Source of the DNA: Cordilura impudica
Lineage: Eukaryota; Arthropoda; Insecta; Diptera; Scathophagidae
Direction of reading: 5' to 3'
DNA length: 64,000 bases
NCBI GenBank assembly: GCA_963682025.1
Contig: OY821518.1
Span: forward strand, 224,917,070-224,981,069
Both the position numbers and the translations under genes were made by a program. Shown one piece after another: positions 11,475-21,365 of the stretch. Within the stretch, counting starts at the first letter, position 1, and every line of letters starts with the position of its first letter. The notes beneath the pieces were generated by a model. The model worked only from the letters and a program-made list of their open reading frames with translations, made no database searches and was not told where the DNA came from.

Positions 11475-13461
11475 TAGTTGTTGACTAATTGAGGTTTGAA
11501 CTTTTGACATACTGAATATTTACTTAAAGGCCAGCAAAGTAGCACTTAAACCAATAATTTTTAACAGGGATAATTTTTATTAGGCTGATGCTTTTCAGAG
11601 AAAAAAATTAAATAACGTTAAATTCTTAAACTCAAATTTTGGATAAAATCAATTTTAAAGAAAAATTAAAAATACTCTAGAGATTTTACGATAGACCTCG
11701 CGGATTTGGAACAGTCTCCTAAATATTTACGTGTAGCAACGTTTTATTATGAACGGACTCATATCATACACAACAATTTACGGTTTACGTACATATGTTA
11801 AAATATAAAGAATAAAAAAAACTTGTCTTTCAGTAGTTTAGAAGCCGGCTTATTCAATTTATATGCTTTTTTATTAGTTGTTGCAGAATAGAACAGAACA
11901 ATGACACATGAAAAAGAACCTGTATTTGTAAAGGTGGTTTACATACATTTCTTTCTTGTTTGTGTTCTAAATATTTAAGCAAATAACTTGGATATTGTAA
12001 TTAAATGTTTGGGTTCTTTTTTTTTGCAATCAGCATGATATTAATGAAAATTGAATATTTAAATTGGAGAGTTATATATTTAGAATATTATGAATTTTAT
12101 TAATTGATCAGTAGCTTCTGAAGCAATTGGAAGTATGAAAGCTTTGAAGTATGCTAGAAAGAAATGTAGAGATCAAGAACTATATTGACTTTGGCTGTTG
12201 TTAATTGTGACCATTGAGTTGTTAATTTATACTTTAAAAGTGACGAAATATATATATGGGGGGGGGGGTTTCATGTCAAGTGCACCAACTTTTGAAACCT
12301 ATGTCTTCCGATCGGGATGAAATTTGCACCAAGGTTAGTCCTATTGGATAGTAGTTTAGACACAATTTTTCAACAAGATCGGTCAAGATCTCTCTGAGTA
12401 AGAGGGGATCAACTTTTGACATTTGGCCAAACAGGTGTTTTTTCTCATCCATGTAACTTATTACCTATTGTTCTTAGAAAATTTTCTCCCAAATTGTTTA
12501 GATAGCTATTTCTTCAATATTTCGGGAAAAAATACTTTAAAAAAACAAAAAAAATTTTTAGACTTTTTTTTTGCTAAATTAAAGCATTTTTTGCTTTTTT
12601 TCAAAAGGGCATTTTTTTTTCCATAAGAAAGCTTAGGATTTTTCCTTTAAGAGCTTTTTGGTCGCTTAGTGGGATGGGAGTGGGATATCTATCAAAATAA
12701 ATGTTTTGTAAATCAAGACAACGGTTTTTCAATTTTTCACAAATGCACTATTTTGAATTTTTTCCGATTTGTGTCTAATCCTTACAAATAAAACTTATAC
12801 TGAGAAGCTGGACAAATTAACCTTCCCGAAGGTATGTAACATACCTTCATAACATAACAGAAGAGAATGGTTCTCTGTAACCTGAAAGAGTTATTTGCAA
12901 CATTTCAATCTGAACACGAGGATGTTAAAATTGGCTTCACAAAATTTACCGGTACCCCCGGTGGGTTTTCGTAATTTGGGCTTAAAAAATTTCTGAAGTT
13001 AAAAAAAATGCAAGTTGCAAAAGACGAAACTAAGAATAAGAAGAGCTAAATAAAATGACGTCTATTGAAAATATTGAAATCATCCTAAATGCACCAACTT
13101 ATATTTAAATTTCCCAGGTACTCTTGTGGACATACAATTAAGTTACTCACCCAATATATTTTTTTGAGTAAAAAAATAACTATGTTATTTGTTGATTCAT
13201 TCCATTTTTTTTCAAATATGCAGTACCGTTAAGATTTTTTGATAATAATAAAAAATATTTAACATTTGAATGGTTAGTTTTGTAAACAATCAGTAATTTC
13301 TTAACACTTCGACGAAGTTAAGTGGACAAATAATTAAGTCATTTTGATTATCGAAGGTAAATATTTGCATTGAGAAAAATTATGGTAACCAAAAGGGTTT
13401 TATTGGTCTTTTAAAACGTTTTAGCACCTTTTGCAGTAGTTCCATTTGACGTTATTAAATT
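11475..13461. other. Unassigned AT-rich sequence with a poly-G tract
   Basis: No coding similarity was recognised over about 2 kb. A pure G run occurs at about 12259-12268 after a TATA repeat. Confidence 0.4.
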
Positions 13462-13635
13462 ATGGCTAAAAATAAGAGCTCCTCTCCCGCTGAAAGGGAG
13501 ATCATTTGGAATTGCTTCAAAAATATTGGCTAAATTGCTGAAGTGTTGAAAATATCATTATCGCGGAGAAAGGTTGCCAACGCTATTAAACATTATTAAA
13601 ATGTAAGACTTTTGAAAGACATAAACAACGCAAAA

Positions 13636-14879
13636 CAGTGTTGCCATAATTTGAAATTGTAAAGATGCTAAATTGGAAAAAAAAAAAATGCTAAAACGTA
13701 CTGGAGTCCAAAAAAAAAGACGCTAATTTTTTTTTTTTTTTTCAAATTTCATTGCATTTATATTGAAAAATTACATACTTATTAATAAATTGTTTGATTT
13801 TTAAATCGAAAAATTAATATAAAACATAAGTTTCGGTTTATATTTTTTAAATTTTAATTAAAATTATTTTGGATTTCATCTGTAATTTTTTTAAATCAAA
13901 TTGAGTATTTTTTTAATTTAAATTAAATATTTTTAATTTTAGAGGAATTTTTTTTTATAATTTCAAACATAACAGAATTTACATTATCAAAAGTTACGAT
14001 TATATTACAATAATTGGTTTATGGAATATAATATTTCTGTGATGTCTTCAACTTCAAGTTCTTCTTGGCTCTGATATTTTTCTGACAATCGACTTTTATC
14101 AACGACATCGCTCGGTATATTGTAAGTGTAACAGCACCGATTTTTCAATTTCAAACCTTATTTTATACGTATTACAGAACATAACAACTCGGATTTTATT
14201 CTGTTCGAAGTTTGCTTTTTTTTACTAAAGCCATTAAACTAAACAAACGTTCAACTTCGATTTTTGAGAAAGACAAAACTAATAAAGAAATATAACTCTT
14301 TAAATGGATTTTCGCCAATAGAATTTTTGTTAACTTCAATCCATTAAAAAGGTTGTATTCAGTGTTGTATCCAAATATTGTTTTGTTATATAACTCCATT
14401 GGACTTGAATTTTTTCTGTTTCAGATGATCTAAATTTAAACTCTTCTAATATATTGTTTATCGGTCTTTTACCCGGTTTAATGTGTTTTGTATTGAAAAT
14501 TTTGGCATTTTTTTAATACAATAATATTTTTTGGCAATCGACTTTCTAATTCATTAAAAACTGTTGTACTTGTTTACATTCTTCTATTTCAAAATGTTTT
14601 GTTATATTTGTTGAAAGAAACGAGCAGAGTGGTAAAAAGAGTAGCACACAAAATTATCGTATTACACTTTGAGAAATTAAAACATATCAATACCACTAAA
14701 ATTAAAAATGTATATTCAAAAATAATGAAAAAAATCAAAAAAAAAAAAGTGCTAAAAGCAACTTTTTATTAATAAAAGATGCTAAGTTAGCATCTAGCAT
14801 CTTTTCGTAAATTTTGGATGCTAAACGACAAAAAAAAGTTGCTAAATCTAGCAACTAAAATGCTAAAATGGCAACAGTG
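13636..14879. mobile_element. hAT element with 8-bp TSD ACGCAAAA
   Basis: Inverted ends CAGTGTTGCCAT and CACTGTTGCCAT are flanked by identical 8-bp duplications ACGCAAAA at 13628-13635 and 14880-14887. Eight-bp duplications and a hAT dimerisation-domain fragment inside identify the superfamily. The motif TGCTAAA is repeated near both ends and probably represents subterminal transposase-binding repeats. At 1244 bp it is an internally deleted, non-autonomous copy. Confidence 0.88.
14196..14399 (-). pseudogene. hAT transposase C-terminal fragment
   Basis: The segment LSFSKIEVERLFSLMALVKK followed by SKLRTE matches the conserved hAT dimerisation region (S..EVER.FS.MNL.K.KLR). Only about 67 residues remain open. 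No N-terminal zinc finger or catalytic core was seen in the rest of the element. Confidence 0.75.
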
Positions 14880-15200
14880 ACGCAAAACGACACAAACGGA
14901 ACATAGGCTTATGGCCAGGATGAGTAAAATTGGACCATGCCTCACATCAACAAAAATTAGATCGTACATGGAGCCGGAAAATGGCATTAGAATATCGGCA
15001 AGGACCGTAATCGAGAAAAAAAAACCAAATGTGTCAAAGAAAAATATTCAGCAGCGCTTGCGGTTTACGAAAGCCCATCTCCAAAAGGATCCAAATTTTT
15101 GGAAATTAATAGTGTATATGTTAATAAATCAAATTTCAACGTTTTCGAAAACGACGGCACACAGTGGCTGAAAATCATTTTTCATTGGCCAAAATTCTGT

Positions 15201-15911
15201 AACTTTTGAACCGATCAAAATATTTTAGTACTGTTTTTTTAATAGATAGATAGATAGTTGATCTTGACTCAGTGTGAATTTCATTTAAATTGATTGAGTA
15301 CTTTTTAAGGAATTCTAGGTCAAAGTTTAACTTTTGATTTTTTTTAACTTTTAGCGTGATATATGTTTTTTTTTATTTATTTTTATTTATTAGAAAGTGT
15401 CATATTTGGAGTTAAATAATTATTATAAACATTTTTTGTAATAATGAAATTTTTTTAATGCTTACACTCAAAAAAATTTTTACACTCAAAAAAATTTTTA
15501 CACGCAACAAAATAGTAAAATTCACTAGAAATTTAACTAGTATTACTAAAAAATTAAAAATGTTTGCTATCAAATTTGCAATTTGCTTACACTCAAGGAA
15601 TATTATTATTACTACAGAAAAATTTATTAGTGTTTGCTGCCTAATTTGTTACACTAGCTAAATAAATCTGCTAAACATTAGCGCAATGATTCTAATTTTT
15701 TTTTTAATTTTGATATGAAAATATGGGTTCTTATTTTTTGAATCTTTCTTATCTATTAAAACATTGCATTCATATGTGGGAAACCTTTTAAGAATAAAAA
15801 CTGCAATAGATTTAAATAGCATTTGTAACAATGGTAGGTTCTGTTTATTATTATTTTTTACTAATACTATGTTTTTCGTACTTAAATAACAATGAAAGGC
15901 AATTATAATTA
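15201..15911. other. Sequence downstream of the intact Transib gene
   Basis: AT-rich. A short tandem repeat TTTTTACACTCAAAAAAAT lies at about 15460-15505. The 3' end of the family 2 Transib element should lie here, but I could not identify its terminus. Confidence 0.35.
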
Positions 15912-17933
15912 TTATTCATTAGACTCAAATATTGATTGCAAATATTCCATATTTTGTTCTGTGCTATTTCTGTTCTTTAGTAGTTTTTTGGCTTCTTCAT
16001 CTAAATCCCGATGTTCCACTTTCCATTGATTTCGAATACTGGAGATGAACGGATCTGACGTTGCCAATAATATATTAAATAGATCTTCATTTGTGGAATT
16101 TCGTGACATTTTTCTAGTATTGTGCTGTCTATAAAATCTGTAATCCTTGTTCCTTTTTTCCTGAGCCTCCTCTGATAGATCTCCAAGTGGCACCAAATGA
16201 TATTTAATGACGTCTTCTCCATGATAAAGGATTTTGTGGACTGTTGCAGACATATTTCTCCATGGGTAGTTGGTTGTATATATTTTTGCAGTTTCCTTAG
16301 CATAATCTCCAAATTTTCTAGAGTCAATTTCTTCATTGCACGCAAGTACTTCTAGGATTATTTTAAATCTGAAAATAAGGTTTAAATCCACTCCTGTTAT
16401 TTCAGATGCTGTTTCTGGATCTGAAAAGAATCTTCTTGCGGTATTGCCATCATTTGTATTGCCTGACCCTTGTTTTGGCTGATCTATAATCAATCCAAAT
16501 TTGCGATATTCATCTTGAACATGTTTCTTTTTTGAACTTCTTAACTCTTTGTTGGTTTCGTTGTTTCTTATTGATCCTGAAGGCCCGAAATCCAAATCAT
16601 AACTGATTTTTAGTATGTGTTCCATAAGTCGTATTCTTGCATGTAGTGGTGATAATCCAAATTCGAAGGCATCGGTATTATCGAATGATTTTGTCGGGAC
16701 TTGGTTTAATTGGCTTGATGTTGCTTGGCATATAATGCAGCTGGATGCAGCCTTCGTGTTAGTCAAAGCCTGACCTACTTTTCCATCTATCATTGTCAGC
16801 ACTAATTGGTAGCTTACTTCAATTTGCTGCCCATCTAACTGTAATTGTAATGGCTGTAGTGTTGCTATTTGGGCCTTGATATCACTAACTTCTTTGTTAA
16901 TGGCATCATGACTTTCTTTTTTGAATTCAAATTTGATTGGCCTGCAGTATTTCGTAGAAGATGGTGTCTCATTTTTCCAAATATCCATTGTTTGCGTTGT
17001 ACTACTCGAAGGCTCCGAATCTTCCAAAATCTTTTTCAATCGCAATGGTACAAATGATACCATGAACATATCTGAGTCCGAAATATTTTCACATACAACT
17101 TGTTTGTATTGTTTTTGTCCCGAAGAACCATCACATCCCCATTTACAAAATAGAATTAACTTTGTGTTTCCATATTTCTTTAACTCAGTTCCTGTTATTG
17201 ATTGTAGCAAGCGTTTGGCTGTGTGATCAAGTAAAGATTGTAGTTGTACTTCTGCCGAAATTGGTGTGATTGTAATAGTGTCCTTTGATGGCAAACAGTC
17301 TATTTTAGCAGCTGTTATGTGCTGATATGCTGGATACATATTTGAGCCTTTTTCAATCGCACGCAATCTGAGCTGAATATATTGGTGTTTTGTTAATTTC
17401 AAATCCAGAAATAATGCTAATGCCTCCTCATTTGTGAACTGTTTTGCATCGCTCGGAGTTGGTATACTTTTAAGAATTCGCTTTGTTCTCACTGGACTAG
17501 CATTACAAGTTTTTTCAATGATATCCACTTTTGTTAATTGATTTTGTGCTCGTAATTGATGTAGAAAAGATTCTTTTATATTTGTAGAACCAATTTCCTC
17601 GTTAAAATTTTTAAGTTTCCGCCTCTTAGATCTATCGCTGCAGTTGTCCAATGATTTGCGTGGTCTTCCAGCCTTATCTAGCTTTGCTGTTTCTCCACCA
17701 ACATTAAGTTGGCCTTCTAACCAGTTTGCACTTTTATTATAAAACTTTTGTTTACAGTAGTTAACTTCTTTCAATCGTTTTTTTAGTACTTTGACGAAAT
17801 TAGATAATTGCTCTTGTATTTCGGTACTAGACGAATTTAAGTTTAATTTTATTTTAACGTAACTAAGAACATCTTCCTGGTTTTTGTTTCGAAAATACTC
17901 TTCGGCCAGTTCTTTATAACTAAAGTTCTCCAT
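15912..17933 (-). CDS. Transib transposase (RAG1-like), intact open frame, family 2
   Basis: This is a single uninterrupted frame of 673 codons from the first in-frame ATG at 17933. A longer frame extends to a GTG at 17990 without another ATG, and a stop lies further upstream. Landmarks, numbered from the ATG: AT-hook-like GRPRK at 89-93 followed by a basic RSKRRKLK, comparable to the RAG1 nonamer-binding region; first catalytic aspartate D268 in KWGCDGSSGQ; second aspartate D383 in MIDGKV; zinc pair C399/C402 (CIIC); GNTNDGNTARRFF at about 491-503; zinc histidines H566/H571 in VHKILYH; catalytic glutamate E592 in SEEAQEK. These correspond to RAG1 D600, D708, C727/C730, H937/H942 and E962. 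A DDE recombinase that cuts at its element's ends is expected from the family. No RING/ZDD region of vertebrate RAG1 was seen. Sequence similarity to the family 1 copies is clear but distant. Confidence 0.93.
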   Translation of the reverse strand: MENFSYKELAEEYFRNKNQEDVLSYVKIKLNLNSSSTEIQEQLSNFVKVLKKRLKEVNYCKQKFYNKSANWLEGQLNVGGETAKLDKAGRPRKSLDNCSDRSKRRKLKNFNEEIGSTNIKESFLHQLRAQNQLTKVDIIEKTCNASPVRTKRILKSIPTPSDAKQFTNEEALALFLDLKLTKHQYIQLRLRAIEKGSNMYPAYQHITAAKIDCLPSKDTITITPISAEVQLQSLLDHTAKRLLQSITGTELKKYGNTKLILFCKWGCDGSSGQKQYKQVVCENISDSDMFMVSFVPLRLKKILEDSEPSSSTTQTMDIWKNETPSSTKYCRPIKFEFKKESHDAINKEVSDIKAQIATLQPLQLQLDGQQIEVSYQLVLTMIDGKVGQALTNTKAASSCIICQATSSQLNQVPTKSFDNTDAFEFGLSPLHARIRLMEHILKISYDLDFGPSGSIRNNETNKELRSSKKKHVQDEYRKFGLIIDQPKQGSGNTNDGNTARRFFSDPETASEITGVDLNLIFRFKIILEVLACNEEIDSRKFGDYAKETAKIYTTNYPWRNMSATVHKILYHGEDVIKYHLVPLGDLSEEAQEKRNKDYRFYRQHNTRKMSRNSTNEDLFNILLATSDPFISSIRNQWKVEHRDLDEEAKKLLKNRNSTEQNMEYLQSIFESNE

Positions 17934-18850
17934 ATTTTTCTCAATATTTTTATTTGCGTCTGTTATCACTTTTTTATCACTTTTTATCACTTGCGAATAT
18001 ACGTCCGTACACTTGAAGTATTAACTTATTATTGAGTAATCCCTTATAGAATCCGTCATTTTATACATTTTTAGGTACATGTTATTCACACATTGATCTT
18101 TAATTTCATAGCAGGTAGTACTTAAATTGAACAAAACTGCACTTGTTATCCAGACTTCAATATCAGGTAAAACTAATTAGTTTCTCGCCAATATGGGGTG
18201 GTTTTTTATCTTTAGTGGTTTAGTGCCGCGATTATTGACAAACTTATAAAATTGTTTATGACTTTGGTTGACCCTTAAATTTGACAACAGGTAAATTAAG
18301 AAAGAGATCATTTGTTTACTGTAGAACCTATTGTGATCATTTTATGACTTATTTATTTGCTGATCAAAACAAAGCCAATAAACCCTTTCGCAGGTATTTT
18401 ATTTAATTATTTTACTTTTACGTAGTCTAAAGTAAAAAAACAAAATTTTTTTTAGAGTAATTTTTTTAGAGTAATTTCATTAAAATGAAAAAAGTGTTCT
18501 ACCGGGGGCTCGTGGGGGGTGCAAAAGTATATATAGGGTTAAACAGGATACATTCGCCTTTCTCCGGGTGGTATACGTTTCTTGTTCCCTTACTTCCTTT
18601 AGAAGTTCTATTCCACTAAAGTTTAAATTTGAGAAAAATATAGTGGTTTCATAAATATTTCATAACGCCCCTAATATCAAACGTTAGAACTGTGACTACT
18701 TACCGCAGGCCAATATCGATGATAGCTTGCGAGTAGTAACCATTTATTTTTGATAAAAAACAAAAAAAAAACACCTTTTGCTGAATTAAAAAAAACAGTT
18801 GAGTTTGACAGCATGCCACGCCCACAATTATCAATAGTTTAACCTAATTT
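17934..18850. other. Upstream region of the intact Transib gene
   Basis: No coding similarity was recognised. The 5' terminus of the family 2 element should lie in this stretch. A candidate GTGGTTTAGTG followed by CCGCG at about 18216-18230 has no partner that I could find on the other side, so it is not called. Confidence 0.3.
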
Positions 18851-18879
18851 TTTGGCTACCTTAATCTGGATATATAAGC

Positions 18880-19450
18880 TACAAAAAGGAGTAAAAATTT
18901 TAAAAATCGATGACAAAAAAAAATTTGACTTTTGGCCAATGAAATCAAAATTTGAGCCACAGTGCGGCACACCCTATGTGCGACGACTAGTCAACAAATG
19001 TTTGGACGCAAAGAATACTAAAAAGAACCATAAAGCACGGAGGGTCGTCAGTAACGGTGTGGGGAAGTTTTACCTCGTCCGGGGTTGGTCCCTTAGTTAA
19101 AATCGATGGGAAAATGACTGGGGAAATGTACAAAGATATCTTGCAGAATAATCTAGACAACGTCTATGCTGATGATTTACCACTAGCATGGATATTTCAG
19201 CCGGAGAACCCGAAGCATATATCTCGGGTCGTTAAGACTTGGTTTGATGAAAACAAAATAAAGGTTCTTGAGTGGCCAGCTCAAAGTCCCGATTTAAACC
19301 CCATAGAAAATCTATGGAGGATCTTAAAACGGGCTGTTGCAGGCAGAATGAAATAATATTACTCCACAGCAGTGCTACGATTTAGCTAAAACAATGCCAA
19401 ACAGATGTACCGAAGTAATCCTCTAAAAAGGGTACCCAACAAAATACTAA
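18880..19450 (+). pseudogene. Tc1-like transposase relic
   Basis: Pieces in several frames read [20 protein letters not shown], then [20 protein letters not shown] and [15 protein letters not shown], then [17 protein letters not shown] and [20 protein letters not shown]. The last carries the DLNPIENLW motif around the final catalytic residue. The N-terminal DNA-binding half is missing and a frameshift occurs near 19050. A TMPNRCTEVI piece at about 19390-19420 is the family's C-terminus. Confidence 0.82.
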
Positions 19451-19639
19451 AGGTTCAAAATAGTTTCAATTAACAATTACACAATTTAAACAAATTTTAA
19501 CAATATCTTTTCAGGCAACCTAATTATATATCCACGTAAAAAAAGGTATTTAAAATAAATAGTTGTTTAAGTTTTTGTAATTAATTGTAAGGTATTTAAG
19601 CTAAATAAATAGAAGTTGTTTTTGTTAAAATTTTTATTA

Positions 19640-19690
19640 AAACAGTCATTATACCCAAGCCACATAGTTGTATAGGGTATAAAAATTACT
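19640..19690. repeat. Fragment of the TATACCC...GGGTATA dispersed repeat
   Basis: GTCATTATACCCAAGCCACA, then TAGT.GTATAGGGTATAAAAA, matches the end of the larger repeat at 45820-46590. Confidence 0.5.
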
Positions 19691-19916
19691 ACAAAAATGT
19701 ATGATTTTTTTGATGTTTAAACATTAATCTATTTTAATTGTTTTTTTTTTTAATTTAATTAATTATTTATTTGAAGAATGCAGTACAACAAGAAATATAT
19801 CTTATTAATATTACAGTACTGGGGAGATAAAGTTAAGACAGAAGGTGTTATTTAATTTAACATAAAATAAAAAAGGATAATATTATATGACATAATTAAA
19901 GAATAATTTTAATAAT

Positions 19917-20447
19917 TTAAGTTTTATAATAATAATTTTGTTCAAAATTGATAGGTAGTGACACATAAATATTTATTTTAAATAAATGAATAAAAAAAAA
20001 TTTTTTTTTTAAATGAGAAAGAAAAAAAAATTTAATTGCAACACAAAAAAAATTAAGTTGATCAAAGTGGCGAAATATTGCTGTTTTAAAGAGCTTTGCA
20101 TTGCTAATGGTTTGTATATTATGAGGTAGTTGGTTCCAAAGTTTTATAGTTTCCACAAAAAAATGTCTTTCAGATATTTGTTTTTGATACCGAATTGAGT
20201 TTATTTTATTCCCTCTATTAGATCGGGAAAATTGTAGCCTTTTGTAAAGATAATCTGGTTGCTTTGTGTTAACTATTTTGTGCAGAAATATTAGAGTTCG
20301 GCATTTTAGCAGATTTTCGAATGAAACATTGTTTATACGCTTTGAAAACTGCGAGATTTCATCAAATCTTCTACGCCCAAATATGTATCTGGCAACATTG
20401 TTATAAGTTACTTTTAGCTTTTGTTTGCTTATTGAATCACAATACAA
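19917..20447 (-). pseudogene. Non-LTR retrotransposon C-terminal fragment
   Basis: An open frame of about 176 residues reads KVTYNNVARYIFGRRRFDEI, then LKCRTLIFLHKIVNTKQPDY, then SNRGNKI and ETIKLWNQLPHNIQ. This is the conserved tail after the RT in jockey/CR1-like elements, and the same tail is seen at 41418-41672 and 42959-43327. The RT and endonuclease are absent here. Just upstream a short AATACAATCA...TGATTGTATT inverted repeat (about 20443-20512) marks the truncation point. Confidence 0.75.
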
Positions 20448-20827
20448 TCACAAAAACAGCGTACGCTGTGAGCCGTAAGACAAATCGGTGTGACTTATGA
20501 TTGTATTGTACTAAAAAAAGTAATATACCTTAATTAGAATTTATTTTATTTAACATGTAAAAATATACATTGAAACTAATATCCATTACCTATTGCTTTT
20601 GAAAATAAACATTTATTATAAAAGAAGAAATTGACAGATACACATATTTTTTGGCAGGAACCGGTTTTAAAAGATTAAAATTAATGAAACCTGGTTATGT
20701 GAATATTTACTTTATCTTCCCTGGTTAATTTCCTCAGAATTATTATTTAAACTTTTTGCACATAAATAGAATTGTAGTATTTTTTTCTTTATTTACCACA
20801 ATACTAAATCATATGTTTTTCAAACAT

Positions 20828-21203
20828 ACATATCGCACCTGTACCTCTAAAGTGAGTCAACTCAAAAATTTTCAATTTTCACTTTTTGCAAGAAAACGAT
20901 ACACAGTGGTCATATCTATCCACTGTAAAAATCTTACATCGATTTTTCTGCTCTTTCGTAAAAAAAAATACAGTTGCAACTCTCCTTGTGTTATAAGAGT
21001 AGCTTCTTTAGAATCCACTAAAAAGACTTATTTTGAGTTGCACCCAAAAAACTTGTTATTTTCGATGATCACTGAAAATCGCAAAAACAACTATAGTTGA
21101 TACATATAAATTTTATAGTAAATATTAAAAAAACCGTTTTTGCCTCTACTGAAAATTTGTAAATCTTTAGTTGACTCACTTTAGAGGTACAGGTGCGATA
21201 TGT
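20828..21203. mobile_element. MITE with perfect 35-bp inverted ends
   Basis: The left arm 20828-20862 begins ACATATCGCACCTGTACCTC and its reverse complement occupies 21169-21203. The interior is non-coding. The element is 376 bp. The duplication at its ends could not be resolved, so the superfamily is open. Confidence 0.8.
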
Positions 21204-21365
21204 TTTTTCTTGCTTGCTAATTCTTAAAGGTGGATTCATCGTCGCGAACCGCAGTCTGCAGACTGTTTTTTTTTTATATGAAGTTTACTTGATAGAAAAG
21301 GAGAGGAAAGTAACGAGCAATTTTTACTCGTTATGACTGCAGACTAATTTGATTTTGAAACGCTG

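Larger units (their letters stand above)
13462..15200 (+). pseudogene. Tc1-like transposase relic split by a hAT element
   Basis: The N-terminal piece starts with ATG at 13462 and reads KSSSPAEREIIWNCFKNIG, a helix-turn-helix of the Tc1 type, interrupted by stops. The coding sequence resumes at 14888 with TTQTEHRLMARMSKIGPCL, then RSYMEPENGIRISARTV, KKNIQQRLRFTKAHLQKDPN, and in another frame VNKSNFNVFENDGTQWLK. The last corresponds to the DESKFNIFGSDG region, with the catalytic DE lost. The interruption 13636-14879 is a separate hAT element. The rest of the transposase, including its C-terminal half, is absent. Confidence 0.75.

Noticed and set aside
15160..15166. CACAGTG heptamer next to CGGCA, close to the intact Transib gene
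   Set aside because: It lies in the coding sequence of the Tc1 relic (NDGTQWLK region) and has no nonamer-like block or partner end. Chance occurrence.
15460..15505. ACACTCAAAAAAATTTTT tandem words versus AGAGTAATTTTTTT words at 18455-18475 as subterminal repeats of the family 2 element
   Set aside because: Both are low-complexity A/T runs. The similarity is too weak to call.
18216..18230. GTGGTTTAGTG|CCGCG as the 5' end of the intact Transib element
   Set aside because: No matching inverted end or CCGCG copy was found on the 3' side (15200-15911).
20900..20940. CACAGTGG...CCACTGT pair inside the MITE at 20828-21203
   Set aside because: The two words form a short hairpin within the MITE. 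There is no spacer/nonamer pattern and no 5-bp duplication.
20756..21100. Open frame of 114 codons
   Set aside because: It overlaps the MITE and its inverted end, and shows no protein-like conservation pattern.
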